Counted from the stretch's first letter, positions 37,641 through 48,141 are shown. The stretch: DNA of 64,000 nucleotides from Desulfobulbus elongatus DSM 2908 (GCF_000621145.1 NZ_JHZB01000006.1:98594-162593); one strand, 5' to 3'. The notes: generated by a model from the sequence alone, not told the origin. Program-made: numbers and translations.

Positions 37641-37717
37641 TGGTGGGCCCACCTGGACTCGAACCAGGGACCGACCGGTTATGAGCCGGTGGCTCTAGCC
37701 AACTGAGCTATAGGCCC
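37641..37717 (-). tRNA. tRNA with CAU anticodon, probably tRNA-Ile2 (or tRNA-Met)
   Basis: A 77-base cloverleaf on the minus strand starting GGGCCTATAGCTCAGTTGG, with anticodon loop CTCATAA (CAU), T-arm CCTGG-TTCGAGT-CCAGG and encoded CCA. The GGGCCTATAGCTCAG acceptor/D-arm is typical of bacterial isoleucine tRNAs, so it is likely the TilS-modified tRNA-Ile2 reading AUA. Elongator Met is the alternative. Confidence 0.85.
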
Positions 37718-37940
37718 TGATATCACAATAAACAAGAAATAATATCAATGAATCGAAAAAGGTCAAGACCTTTTTGTGTCACTCCCGAAAAAAACGAGGC
37801 GCCGAAGGAGAAAAACAAGGGCGGGTCCAAACGATTCCTGGCATATTGCCCCTGGCATGCGTAGGATAACCGCATGCCGGTGCTGCATTCCTGCCCGCCG
37901 TCCTTCCGGGCTACGGGCGGAAACACGAAGAGGTGTGTTG
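37718..37940. other. 223-bp gap before the M48 protease, nothing recognised
   Basis: Divergent region between the minus-strand tRNA and the plus-strand protease. The promoters of both should lie here. A plus-strand frame extends back to 37776 but its upstream part is basic, Arg-rich and non-conserved, so it is not counted as coding. Confidence 0.4.
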
Positions 37941-39743
37941 ATGCTGTATACCAATCTTCTCTATTTCCTGGTGGCGATTTTTGTTTTCTCCACCAATACG
38001 CCCGCACCCAGGCCGGCCTTGCCGCCCTTTTGGGCGCTGGCCGCGCTGGCCGTGGTTTATTGGGGGTTCGGCCGCCTGGCCGCCCGGATGTTCCACCGGT
38101 CGGCATCGGGGCCGGCGGGGTATTTCTCGGCGGAAAAAAAGCTGTCGGTCCTGGCGGTGCTGGTGTTTGCCGGTTGTGTCTATCTCTTGGAACTCAAATA
38201 CTATCTGAATCCGCTGTCCCTGGGCGGCCGGCTGCCGGTGCTGGCCGACGTCGCCGGACTCGGCTGCTTTTTTCTCCTCCTGATCCTGATGTGGCGGGCC
38301 GCCAGGCCGCACTACCAGCGCATCTTTCAGCGTTCGTACACCCCCTGGGCCTTTGTCCGCAGCAACGTCAAGGCCAACCTGCCCATCATCCTGCCCTGGC
38401 TGACGCTTTCCCTGGTCTTCGACTGCCTGCTGCTCCTGCCGATTCCCGGCCTGGACGGCGTGTTACGGTCGCCGTGGGGCGATCTCGTCCTCTTTGCCCT
38501 GTTCCTCCTGTTCCTGATCCTGGTCTTTCCACCCCTGGTCCGCACCCTCTGGGGATGCACGCCCCTGCCGCCCGGACCGCTGCGGCAGCGGCTCCGGGCC
38601 TTCTGTCAATCCCAGGGATTTCATTCGGAGATGTACGTCTGGCCGATTTTCGAGGGACAGGTGCTGACCGCGGGCATCGTGGGAATCGTGCCCAAGCTGC
38701 GCTATCTGTTGCTCACCCCGGCACTGCTGGAAACGTTGAACGAGGAGGAGTTGGACAGTGTTCTCGCACATGAGATCGGCCATGTCAGGCACCGGCACCT
38801 GCTGCTGTATATCGCGCTGTTCCTCGGATTCAGCCTGCTGGCCGGGGCGGTGGCCAAACCTCTGCCCCATCTCATCCTGTCCAGCGATTTCTTCTACCGT
38901 CTGCTTGCCTCGCTGCCGGTGGCGCCCGGCAACCTGCTGGGCATCCTGGCGACCCTGCCGCTCCTTGTCCTGATCCTGGTCTATTTTCGCTTCGTTTTCG
39001 GCTATTTTGCCCGCAACTTCGAACGGCAGGCCGACGCCTTCGTTTTCCGCGCCCTGGGCACGGGCTGGCCGCTGGTCCGTTCCTTTGAGAAGATCGCTCT
39101 GCTCGGCGGCGGCAGCCGGGAGGAGAAGAACTGGCATCATTTCGGCATCGGCGAGCGGATCGATTTTCTGCAACGATGTGAGCGAGACCGCAGCCTGATC
39201 GACCGGCACGACCGCCGGGTGCGCCGCCATCTACTCGCCTATGCCGTCTGCATCGGCCTGGGCGTCCTCGTCCTGCAGGGCATCGATGTCGGCAAACTCT
39301 CCGAGGGCTATGAGACGAAATATGCTGAAGCGGTGCTGATGCAGAAGGCCCGGCAGGACCCGGAAAACAGTCTGTGGCTGCTGTATCTGGGCGATTTCCT
39401 GCAAGGCCGCCAGATGGAGCAGCGGGCGATCGACGCCTATGAAAAGGCGCTGGCGCTCACACCGATGAGCGCCGAAATCAACAACAACCTGGCCTGGCTG
39501 CTGATCACCGCCCAGGACAAGCGGTTGCGCAATCCCGAGCGGGCCCTGACCCTGGCGCACACCGCCGCCCTCCTGAAAGAACGTGGTTTCATCCTCGATA
39601 CCCTGGCCACGGCCTACTGGGCCAACGGCTTGGTCGAGGAGGCGGTGGCCACCCAGCTCAAGGCCATTCGTCTCGATCCGGAAAACAGGGTGTACTATCA
39701 GGGGCAGATGGAGAAATTCAGACGGCAGCGCTGGGGCGAGTAA
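37941..39743 (+). CDS. membrane M48-family metalloprotease with C-terminal TPR repeats
   Basis: A 600-residue membrane protease. Several helices occupy residues 1-220. The zinc motif HEIGHVRH (SVLAHEIGHVRHRH) is followed by two more helices and the third zinc ligand Glu in NFERQADAFVF. The last 130 residues are TPR-like (LYLGDFLQGRQMEQRAIDAYEKALALTP; NNNLAWLLITA). M48 membrane peptidases such as HtpX and the Ste24 group act in envelope quality control. The start at 37941 has GAGG upstream. It converges on the HD protein with a 27-base gap. Confidence 0.85.
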   Translation: MLYTNLLYFLVAIFVFSTNTPAPRPALPPFWALAALAVVYWGFGRLAARMFHRSASGPAGYFSAEKKLSVLAVLVFAGCVYLLELKYYLNPLSLGGRLPVLADVAGLGCFFLLLILMWRAARPHYQRIFQRSYTPWAFVRSNVKANLPIILPWLTLSLVFDCLLLLPIPGLDGVLRSPWGDLVLFALFLLFLILVFPPLVRTLWGCTPLPPGPLRQRLRAFCQSQGFHSEMYVWPIFEGQVLTAGIVGIVPKLRYLLLTPALLETLNEEELDSVLAHEIGHVRHRHLLLYIALFLGFSLLAGAVAKPLPHLILSSDFFYRLLASLPVAPGNLLGILATLPLLVLILVYFRFVFGYFARNFERQADAFVFRALGTGWPLVRSFEKIALLGGGSREEKNWHHFGIGERIDFLQRCERDRSLIDRHDRRVRRHLLAYAVCIGLGVLVLQGIDVGKLSEGYETKYAEAVLMQKARQDPENSLWLLYLGDFLQGRQMEQRAIDAYEKALALTPMSAEINNNLAWLLITAQDKRLRNPERALTLAHTAALLKERGFILDTLATAYWANGLVEEAVATQLKAIRLDPENRVYYQGQMEKFRRQRWGE

Positions 39744-39770
39744 CCGGAAACGGCGCAGCTCCTGCGGTTT

Positions 39771-41042
39771 TTACAGAATGACGGCGGGCAGCTCCATTTC
39801 CAGGCGGTTGAAGGCCTTGGTGAAGGCGTGGACCACCTCGGGGTCGAATGCCGTGCCGGTGCCGGCGACGATGGTGTCGCGGGCTTCTTCGGGCGACAGG
39901 GCTGTGCGGTCGTGGCCGCCGGCGGTCAGGGTGTCGTAGGCGTCGGCCACGGCCAGGATGCGGGCGCCTTGGGGAATCGTTTCCTCCGCTTCCCCGGACG
40001 GGGGCGGCGCTTGTTCCTGGAAGCCGATCAGCAGAGGAAGAATCCGGCCCATTGGCCCGCTGAGGAGCTGCTCGTCCGCGGTGCCGCCGCCGGAGTCCTC
40101 GCGCGGCGGTTCGTCCCGGATAAACCGGGTCGCCTTGTCGAGAATGGCGCGGCTGATCCGCATCCGGCCGAGGTCGTGGAGCAGGGCCGCCGAGCGGATA
40201 TCCTCGATCTCGTCCTTTTCCAGGCCCAGATGCGTGGCGATCCGGGTGGCATAGATCGAGACGCGGAAACAGTGGTTTTCCCGCTCCTCGTTCTGGGCGA
40301 CGAAGTGGCGGAGGATGAGCAGCAGCCCCTGGTAGCTCTGCCTGAGTTCCTGCATCTTGTTTTTGTTCCTCTCGTACAAGGTCCCCATGGTATAGGCGGT
40401 CACCAGCAGGATGCACCCCCAGGAAGCGATGTGGTACCAGTGGCTGTCGCCTCCGAGTCCGGCCGGATTGAACCGGTCGAAGCGATCGGGATTGAAATGG
40501 CAGACCAGCCCGACCAGGAGGATGCTGGCAAAGGCGGTGAACACCGCCTGACGCCGGCCGAACGAGTAGGCCGAGACCACGGCCGGCAAGGTATAGAAGC
40601 CCAGGAGCAGATACTGCGAGGCAATGGTGTGGTTGAGCATCCAGGCGATGGCCAGCATGGCGGCAATGATCCAGAGTTCCCTGTTGATCTGCCGCAGGGA
40701 GCGGGTCAAGGCGCTGGTTCGCCGCAGCGGCGGCAGCTTGATCCGGTCAGATTCGGCACGATCGTCCGACCCGTCCGGCCCCGGTAAGAGTGCAGCGTCG
40801 GCGCCATCCTGAAGCGGGAGAAATTGGGCTTCGGCTCCCAGTTCCTGCAGCCTGCGGACAACGAGCAGTCCGGTGTCCTCGGCCACGTTGCGGCTCAGTA
40901 CCACCGGCAGGTTCCGCAAGAGTGTCGGGATTTTGTCCGGCGGAATGCTTTTGGCCCGCTTTTCAAGATAGACGATGAGTTGCGGCTCGTCGGCGGTCGG
41001 GGAAAGTGCTTTCAGGATGAGGGAGCCTCTGCTAGTATGCAT
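39771..41042 (-). CDS. membrane HD-domain protein, degenerate HD-GYP type
   Basis: A 423-residue protein. The N-terminal 100 residues may be a ribosomal-protein-L7/SAD-like small domain (IPTLLRNLPVVLSRNVAED, LLVVRRLQELGAEAQFLP). Then come four or five membrane helices (about 125-225) and a cytoplasmic HD domain: ENHCFRVSIYATRIATHLGL, ALLHDLGRMRIS and GARILAVADAYDTLTAGG, FDPEVVHAFTKAF. These match HD-GYP cyclic di-GMP phosphodiesterases, but the central HHE..GYP segment is missing or scrambled (near RILPLLIGFQEQAPPPSG). It may bind rather than degrade a dinucleotide. Confidence 0.7.
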   Translation of the reverse strand: MHTSRGSLILKALSPTADEPQLIVYLEKRAKSIPPDKIPTLLRNLPVVLSRNVAEDTGLLVVRRLQELGAEAQFLPLQDGADAALLPGPDGSDDRAESDRIKLPPLRRTSALTRSLRQINRELWIIAAMLAIAWMLNHTIASQYLLLGFYTLPAVVSAYSFGRRQAVFTAFASILLVGLVCHFNPDRFDRFNPAGLGGDSHWYHIASWGCILLVTAYTMGTLYERNKNKMQELRQSYQGLLLILRHFVAQNEERENHCFRVSIYATRIATHLGLEKDEIEDIRSAALLHDLGRMRISRAILDKATRFIRDEPPREDSGGGTADEQLLSGPMGRILPLLIGFQEQAPPPSGEAEETIPQGARILAVADAYDTLTAGGHDRTALSPEEARDTIVAGTGTAFDPEVVHAFTKAFNRLEMELPAVIL

Positions 41043-41242
41043 GGTTGCCGTGCGGAATGAGCCGGAACGTTCCCGGTGTTCTGGAGGAGTTGGGGTGGAC
41101 CGTGGAAAAATGCCGACACCGCAATTATACGGGGAAGCGTCTTCGGGTTCAAGGCATGGCGGCTATTTTTAGAAACCTGACGTGAGACGGCGTTCGGGCC
41201 GGGCGGAACGACAGGGAGAGTGTACGCGGGGAAGAGGAAAAC

Positions 41243-41974
41243 ATGGTCCGACGAACGCAATGGCTGTTGAAAGGACAAATGCTGTGGCTGGTCCTGGCGG
41301 TGGCGGGCGTGCTCGCTTTCCGGGCGGCGCTGCTGACCTGGCGGCCGGCGCTCATGCTGGTGGCCGTGGCCATCGGCGGCCTGGTGCTGACCGGTTTCGT
41401 CAGCCTGCTGGTGCTGTTTTCGCTCCTGCGCGCCGGTCGCAGGGGGAGCGCCGCCGCCTGTCTTGCCGCCGCCGGCCTCGGCCTGCTCGCTTTGGTTGGC
41501 GTGCTGCTGGCGGGCGTGCACGGCGCCAAGGCGCCGCCGATTCACGATATCACCACCGATCCCGGTAATCCGCCCCTGTTCGGGATCGCGTCGCAGCTCC
41601 GAACCTCGGGCGACAATCCCATCGCCTATTCGGGCGGGGCAACGGCGGACCTGCAACGGCAGGCCTATCCCGACATCGTGCCGCTGACGGTGGCGCTCGC
41701 GCCGGCCGAAGCTTTTGCCAGGAGTCTGGCCGTGGCTGAACGGCTCGGCTGGCGGATCGTCGGCCAGAGCCGCGAGCAGGGCAGCATCGAGGCCGTCGAC
41801 CGGACACTGGTGTTCGGCTTCACCGACGACATCGCCATCCGCATCGTCGCCGCCGGCGACGGCAGCCGCATCGATCTCCGCTCCGCCTCGCGGGCCGGGG
41901 TCAGCGACCTGGGCACCAATGCCAAGCGGATCCGCGCCTTTGTCGCCGCCTTTGCCAATCCTCAACGCAGATAA
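41243..41974 (+). CDS. DUF1499 membrane protein
   Basis: A 243-residue protein with three predicted helices in the first 95 residues and a soluble C-terminal DUF1499 domain: PPIHDITTDPGNPPLF, then VALAPAEAFARSLAVAERLGWRIVG and RIDLRSASRAGVSDLGTNAKRIRAF. DUF1499 proteins are of unknown function; some are membrane associated as here. It lies 6 bases ahead of surE and probably forms a short operon with it. Confidence 0.8.
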   Translation: MVRRTQWLLKGQMLWLVLAVAGVLAFRAALLTWRPALMLVAVAIGGLVLTGFVSLLVLFSLLRAGRRGSAAACLAAAGLGLLALVGVLLAGVHGAKAPPIHDITTDPGNPPLFGIASQLRTSGDNPIAYSGGATADLQRQAYPDIVPLTVALAPAEAFARSLAVAERLGWRIVGQSREQGSIEAVDRTLVFGFTDDIAIRIVAAGDGSRIDLRSASRAGVSDLGTNAKRIRAFVAAFANPQRR

Positions 41975-41980
41975 ACGACC

Positions 41981-42733
41981 ATGTCCACACCACTCATTCT
42001 GGTCACCAACGACGACGGCGTGCATGCGCCGGGCATCCGCGCCCTGCACGAGGCGGTCAGTTCGCTGGGCGAAGCGGTGATCGTCGCGCCCGAACGGGAC
42101 AACTCGGCGGTGAGCCATTCCCTGACCATGAACCGGCCGCTGCGGGTGGTGCAACTGGATAATCAGATCCATACCATCGACGGCACCCCCACCGACTGCG
42201 TCACCATCGCCATCAACAAGATTCTGCGCCGCAAGCCCGATCTGCTGGTGTCCGGGATCAATCCCGGCGCCAACCTGGGCGACGACATCAGCTACTCGGG
42301 CACGGTGTCGGCGGCCATCGAAGGCACCATGTACGGCATTCCCTCGCTGGCCTTTTCGCTGGGCGGCCAGCCGCCCTTCGATTTCGAGGTGACCGCGGCG
42401 GTGGCCTGGAAGCTGGCCTCCATGGCCCTGGCCATGCACCTGCCGCCCAAGTCCCTGCTCAACATCAACATCCCGCCCCTGCCCGCCGGCGAGATCCGGG
42501 GCATCCGCTTCACCCGCCAGGGGCGCCGGCTCTACCGCGACGCCATCCAGGAGACCTTCGACCCCTGGGGCCGCAAGCACTACTGGATCGGCGGCGGCAC
42601 CGTCCACTGGTCCGGTGGCGACGACACCGACGAGGAGGCGGTGCGCAACGGCTATATCTCGGTCACCCCGATCCAACTCGACCTGACCAACCACGACGGC
42701 CTGGAGTACCTGGAACGGCAATGGCAGATGTGA
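41981..42733 (+). CDS. surE: 5'/3'-nucleotidase SurE
   Basis: A 250-residue SurE phosphatase. Metal-site motifs: LVTNDDGVHAPGI (Asp pair), VVAPERDNSAVSHS-like PERDNSAVSH, and VSGINPGANLGDDISYSGTVSAA. It dephosphorylates nucleoside monophosphates and exopolyphosphate. The C-terminus has the normal DAIQETFDPWGRKHYWIGGG segment. It follows DUF1499 and precedes nfo (25-base gap). Confidence 0.93.
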   Translation: MSTPLILVTNDDGVHAPGIRALHEAVSSLGEAVIVAPERDNSAVSHSLTMNRPLRVVQLDNQIHTIDGTPTDCVTIAINKILRRKPDLLVSGINPGANLGDDISYSGTVSAAIEGTMYGIPSLAFSLGGQPPFDFEVTAAVAWKLASMALAMHLPPKSLLNINIPPLPAGEIRGIRFTRQGRRLYRDAIQETFDPWGRKHYWIGGGTVHWSGGDDTDEEAVRNGYISVTPIQLDLTNHDGLEYLERQWQM

Positions 42734-42757
42734 CCCCAAGCAGTCCGGAGACCGCCG

Positions 42758-43612
42758 ATGCCGCTGCTGGGCGCCCATGAATCCATCGCCGGCGGGCTGC
42801 ACCTGGCCTTTGACCGGATCGAGCGAGTGGGCGGCGCGGCCCTGCAGATCTTCACCGTCAACCAGCGCCAGTGGCGCTCGGCCCCTCTGGAGCCGGAGGC
42901 CATCCGCCGGTTCAGGGAGCGCTGGGCGCAATGCGGCGGCCTGCCGGTGGCCGCCCATGCTTCTTATCTGATCAATCTGGCCGCCGGCGCGCCGGACACG
43001 GCGGCAAAGTCGGCGACCGCCTTTGTCGAGGAACTACGGCGCTGCCTTCAGTTGGGCATCGCCTTTGTGGTGATCCATCCCGGCAGCCATGGCGGCGCCG
43101 GCGTCGAGGCGGGGTTGGCGCGGGCGGCGCGCCAGCTCGAGCTGGTTCTGGAGCGTGCGGGAGCGCTCGACAGCGACCTGAAAATCCTCCTGGAAACCAC
43201 TGCCGGCCAGGGCACCTCGCTGGGTGGCCGCTTCGAGGAGCTGGGCCGGCTGCTGGCCGCAAGCCGCTTTTCCGCCCATCTCGGCGTCTGCGTCGATACC
43301 TGCCACATCTTTGCCGCCGGCTACGATCTCCGCACCGCCGAAGGATATGGCCGCACCATGGCGGAACTGGAGCGGCATGTCGGCGTGGACCGCATCCACT
43401 TTTTTCATCTCAACGACTCCAAGAAAGAGTGTGGCAGCCGGGTCGACCGGCACGAACACATCGGCGAGGGCTGTATCGGGCCGGACGGCTTCCGCTTTCT
43501 CCTCAACGATTCCCGCTTCGCCCGTCTGCCCATGGTCCTGGAAACCGACAAGGGCGATGATCTGGCCGAGGATGCCGAAAATCTCCGTCGGCTGCGGACC
43601 CTTGCCGCCTGA
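42758..43612 (+). CDS. nfo: deoxyribonuclease IV (AP endonuclease)
   Basis: A 284-residue Nfo. Trinuclear zinc-site motifs: LLGAHESIAGGL, FVVIHPGSHGGAG, ILLETTAGQGTSLGG, GVCVDTCHIFAAGYDL, and FHLNDSKKECGSRVDRHEHIGEG (in part). It repairs abasic sites. The family length is about 280-300. Same strand as surE. Confidence 0.93.
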   Translation: MPLLGAHESIAGGLHLAFDRIERVGGAALQIFTVNQRQWRSAPLEPEAIRRFRERWAQCGGLPVAAHASYLINLAAGAPDTAAKSATAFVEELRRCLQLGIAFVVIHPGSHGGAGVEAGLARAARQLELVLERAGALDSDLKILLETTAGQGTSLGGRFEELGRLLAASRFSAHLGVCVDTCHIFAAGYDLRTAEGYGRTMAELERHVGVDRIHFFHLNDSKKECGSRVDRHEHIGEGCIGPDGFRFLLNDSRFARLPMVLETDKGDDLAEDAENLRRLRTLAA

Positions 43613-43848
43613 CCGGATGCGCGCCAAGTCGAGCGGATACGGGAAAATTCCTCGGGTGGATCGGACTACTGCTTGTTTCCCGATGACCAATCGATTATGC
43701 TCCCGAAACCGTTGCGGGTGAACGGCGGTTGGGGCGACCGCGTTCCGCCGGGCCTTGCCGGCGCCTGCCCATGGCCCCTCATTCCTCGAAAAATTCCTCG
43801 AAAAATCGGAAACCGGTGACAGGGAACCGGTGCACGCAGGGTGGCACG
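43613..43848. other. 236-bp gap between nfo and ilvE, nothing recognised
   Basis: The ilvE frame remains open upstream as far as 43729, but that stretch is Ser/Pro/Arg-rich and unlike any aminotransferase N-terminus. The ilvE promoter should lie here; no clear terminator for nfo was seen. Confidence 0.4.
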
Positions 43849-44934
43849 ATGTTCAACAATGAGCTTGAAGTAACGCTGCAAAAGGCCACGGCCGATCAGA
43901 TGAAGCCGAAACCGGATCAGAACAGCCTGGGATTCGGTCAGTTTTTCACCGATCACATGTTCACCATGCGCTGGACCCGGCGGCAGGGCTGGCATGAGGC
44001 CGCCATCGAACCGTACCGGACCTTCGCCATGGACCCGGCCGCCATGGTGTTTCACTACGGTCAGGCGATTTTCGAAGGCATGAAGGCCTATCGCGGCAAA
44101 GACGACCAGATTTTCCTGTTCCGGCCCCAGGACAATTTCAGCCGCATGAACCAGTCGGCGCTGCGGATGTGCATGCCCCGTTTCCCGCAGGAGCGCGTCC
44201 TGCAGGCCCTGCGGGCCATGGTCTATCTCGATCAGGAATGGGTGCCCAAAACGTCGGGTGCCACCCTCTACATCCGCCCCACCATGGTGGCCACCGAACC
44301 GGCGCTGGGGCTGCGGCCGGCCGAGGAGTACTTGTTTTTTATCATCTGCTGTCCGGTGGGCGCCTACTACTCCGAAGGCTTCAGCCCGACCAGGATTTAT
44401 GTCGAGGACACCTTTGCCCGCTCCGTTCCCGGCGGCGTCGGCAACGCCAAGACCGCCGGCAACTACGCGGCCAGCCTCAAGGCCCAGGCCCTTGCCCACG
44501 ACAAGGGCTATACCCAGGTCCTGTGGCTGGACGCGGTCGAGCATAAGTATGTCGAGGAGGTGGGCACCTCCAATATCTTCTTCCTGATCGATGGCGAAGT
44601 GATCACCCCGCCGCTGGAGGGATCGATTCTGCCCGGCATCACCAGGGATTCGGTTTTGCAGCTGGCGCGCGACTGGGGCTATCCGGTCAGCGAGCGCCGC
44701 ATCACCATCGACGAGGTTCTCGCCGCTGGCAGAAAGGGGACCCTGCAGGAGAGTTTCGGCACCGGCACCGCGGCGGTGATCAGTCCGGTGGGCGAATTCT
44801 GTTACCGGGATGAGTGCGTCCAGATCAACGGCGGCACTGCCGGTGCTTTGGCCACACGGTTGTATGAAGAGTTGCAGGCCATCCAGTTCGGGTATCGCGA
44901 AGACCCGCACAAGTGGCGCGTTCGGGTCGGATGA
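43849..44934 (+). CDS. ilvE: branched-chain amino acid aminotransferase
   Basis: A 361-residue PLP class IV aminotransferase of the long (eukaryote-like, BCAT) form: FGQFFTDHMFTMRW, VFHYGQAIFEGMKAYR, FRPQDNFSRMNQSALRM, GNAKTAGNYAASL with the PLP lysine, VEEVGTSNIFFLIDG, and LEGSILPGITRDSVLQLA. It interconverts branched-chain amino acids and keto acids with glutamate. The start at 43849 begins the family N-terminus; no ribosome site is obvious. Confidence 0.92.
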   Translation: MFNNELEVTLQKATADQMKPKPDQNSLGFGQFFTDHMFTMRWTRRQGWHEAAIEPYRTFAMDPAAMVFHYGQAIFEGMKAYRGKDDQIFLFRPQDNFSRMNQSALRMCMPRFPQERVLQALRAMVYLDQEWVPKTSGATLYIRPTMVATEPALGLRPAEEYLFFIICCPVGAYYSEGFSPTRIYVEDTFARSVPGGVGNAKTAGNYAASLKAQALAHDKGYTQVLWLDAVEHKYVEEVGTSNIFFLIDGEVITPPLEGSILPGITRDSVLQLARDWGYPVSERRITIDEVLAAGRKGTLQESFGTGTAAVISPVGEFCYRDECVQINGGTAGALATRLYEELQAIQFGYREDPHKWRVRVG

Positions 44935-44981
44935 GGCGATCCGCGCGCACGTTTCCGCCTCCTTAAACCTTTTCATTTCAA

Positions 44982-45015
44982 AGGGTTGGTCGATATTTTT
45001 TTTTCGGCCAACCCT
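44982..45015 (+). terminator. 12-bp hairpin with T-rich loop after ilvE
   Basis: Arms AGGGTTGGTCGA (44982-44993) and TCGGCCAACCCT (45004-45015) pair with one G-U; the loop is TATTTTTTTT. A second T-run (GATTTTTC) occurs a few bases downstream, so it probably ends the ilvE transcript, though the T's being in the loop is unusual. Confidence 0.5.
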
Positions 45016-45092
45016 CCCTTGATTTTTCGGGAACCGAACCTATTATTTTGCGCAGTTTGAAGACCGAAGCTTCGTTTTCGTCCAACAATGCG

Positions 45093-45138
45093 GTTTGAAC
45101 CGACCGTCGGACCTCAAACTACCCCCATCGGTTCAAAC
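45093..45138. promoter_or_regulatory. 11-bp inverted repeat upstream of groES, operator candidate
   Basis: Arms GTTTGAACCGA (45093-45103) and TCGGTTCAAAC (45128-45138), perfectly complementary, separated by 24 bases. They lie 47 bases before the groES start, where the heat-shock control site is expected. It is not the HrcA CIRCE box (TTAGCACTC-N9-GAGTGCTAA), so it would be a different control element. Confidence 0.55.
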
Positions 45139-45184
45139 GTTTTCATTTCAATGCTCACAACAAAACAAAGAAGGAGGAGTGTTC

Positions 45185-45475
45185 ATGAAAATTCGTCCAT
45201 TGAATGACCGTATCCTGGTCAAGCGATTGGAAGGAGAGGAAAAAACTGCCGGCGGCATCATTATTCCCGATTCGGCCAAGGAAAAACCGGCCGAGGGTGA
45301 AATCGTCGCCATCGGTCCCGGCAAGCGCAACGACGCCGGTGAGCGCGTCGCCATTGATCTGGCGGTGGGCGATCGTGTGCTGTTCTCCAAATACGGCGGC
45401 ACCGAGGTGAAGCTGGACGGCGAGGATTTTCTGATAATGCGCGAGGATGATATCCTTGGTGTGGTACAGGCGTAA
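45185..45475 (+). CDS. groES: co-chaperonin GroES
   Basis: A 96-residue Gro[26 protein letters not shown], the mobile loop ([18 protein letters not shown]), and [27 protein letters not shown]. It caps GroEL. A strong AAGGAGGAG site precedes the ATG; an upstream in-frame start would add a non-conserved N-terminus. Confidence 0.97.
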   Translation: MKIRPLNDRILVKRLEGEEKTAGGIIIPDSAKEKPAEGEIVAIGPGKRNDAGERVAIDLAVGDRVLFSKYGGTEVKLDGEDFLIMREDDILGVVQA

Positions 45476-45506
45476 GAAAAAGGAATCCATCCAAACGAAT
45501 TATTGA

Positions 45507-47180
<1,674 letters not shown>

Positions 47181-47227
47181 GTCCTGCCACCTGATGTCCG
47201 GTACTCGGTACCGGGTGCTGTGCAAAG

Positions 47228-47270
47228 TGCCCTTTCCTGCGGATTTTTCGTGGGAAAGGGCATTGTTTTT
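47228..47270 (+). terminator. Rho-independent terminator of groESL
   Basis: A 10-bp perfect stem TGCCCTTTCC / GGAAAGGGCA (47228-47237, 47253-47262) followed by TTGTTTTT. Confidence 0.88.
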
Positions 47271-47371
47271 CAGTGTGGCGCCAACCCTTGCCGGGCGGGA
47301 GTTTTCTTGTTGACAAACAACGGGAAATCTAGAATATTGGCGCGTCCAAGCCACCCGGCTTTTCAGATACT

Positions 47372-47448
47372 GGCGATGTAGCTCAGCCGGTTAGAGCATA
47401 CGGCTCATATCCGTAGTGTCCGGGGTTCAAGTCCCTGCATCGCCACCA
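47372..47448 (+). tRNA. tRNA with CAU anticodon, probably elongator tRNA-Met
   Basis: A 77-base cloverleaf starting GGCGATGTAGCTCAGCCGG, anticodon loop CTCATAT (CAU), T-arm GGGGT-TCAAGTC-CC region and encoded CCA. The GGCnnnGTAGCTCAG acceptor/D-arm resembles elongator Met tRNAs more than the tRNA at 37641, which looks isoleucine-like. Confidence 0.85.
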
Positions 47449-47478
47449 TTTCTCAGTCCGGAGTTGTCCGGCATATAT

Positions 47479-47514
47479 AAAAACCCGCAATTCGTGCAGA
47501 ATTGCGGGTTTTTT
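47479..47514 (+). terminator. terminator after the tRNA
   Basis: An A-run/stem AAACCCGCAATTC with complement GAATTGCGGGTTTT (47480-47512) and a run of T's. It isolates the tRNA from the CRISPR-associated operon that begins about 180 bp downstream. Confidence 0.88.
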
Positions 47515-47634
47515 GTTGTCCGGCCCGGTCCGAAGCAATCCATCGACGGCCGGAAGCATCGGTTTTCCCAACGGGTTGAGATGCCCCTTCCCGCTGACAG
47601 GCATCTGTATTTTGTCGATTGAGTCAAAATTTCT

Positions 47635-47663
47635 TTAACAATAACAAGAGCTGCAAGTATGAT
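47635..47663 (+). promoter_or_regulatory. housekeeping-type promoter of the sigma/Lon/cmr gene array
   Basis: TTAACA (47635-47640) and TATGAT (47658-47663) separated by 17 bases match a sigma-70 -35/-10 pair. The expected start is near 47670, about 20 bases before the first frame. No other promoter this good is seen between the tRNA terminator and the array. Confidence 0.55.
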
Positions 47664-47691
47664 AACGTAGATATTTTCTTGATCAACCACC

Positions 47692-48141
47692 GTGAATTCA
47701 AAGTCTGCCTCCGACCTCATTCGATGTCTTCGTCAACCCGATCTTAGCGTTCTCGGCAACTCTATCCGCTCTCTGCCTCCTACACAGTGGCAGAATCACA
47801 TGTTTTTTACCGGTGTGGCTGACAAGGAACTCAGGCAATGCACCGGTTCTTTTCCGGCAACACTGCGCAAAGATAAAACCACGCATCCCGTCTTTCTTCT
47901 GCAGGCCAGGAATACGGGGCACCTGATGTGTCCCTGTTCGTCGAAGGGGGATCGACGAAAGCACCGTTATATAGCCTCCGGGTGTAAACTCGAGATGACA
48001 CCGAATGTCATGGACCGGGATTCGTTCCTGATCGAGCAATATCGGTTCACCGTTCCCCTGGATCATCGTTTTCAAAAATACCTTCGCTTCCACGGTCAGG
48101 TCCCTGACACCTGTATCCATGACGAGAGGGTTGAAAAATGA
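47692..48141 (+). CDS. small protein, PemK/MazF-like candidate, first gene of the array
   Basis: A 149-residue frame starting GTG (47692), with no clear ribosome site; an internal ATG at 47800 is an alternative. The second half reads HPVFLLQ..TGHLMCPCSS..YIASGCKLEMT..SFLIEQYRFTVPLDHRF. The order strand, strand, basic loop, strand and a final LIEQ..TV.LDHRF is like the SH3-like PemK/MazF fold (consensus ends near VL.EQIRTIDK.RL). This is weak and not proven. The stop overlaps the sigma-factor ATG by 4 bases, so the two are translationally coupled, which supports it being a real gene. Confidence 0.45.
   Translation: MNSKSASDLIRCLRQPDLSVLGNSIRSLPPTQWQNHMFFTGVADKELRQCTGSFPATLRKDKTTHPVFLLQARNTGHLMCPCSSKGDRRKHRYIASGCKLEMTPNVMDRDSFLIEQYRFTVPLDHRFQKYLRFHGQVPDTCIHDERVEK

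Noticed and set aside
41012..42958. 648-codon minus-strand frame across DUF1499 and surE
   Set aside because: Composition is Gly/His/Gln-rich shadow; surE is unmistakable on the other strand.
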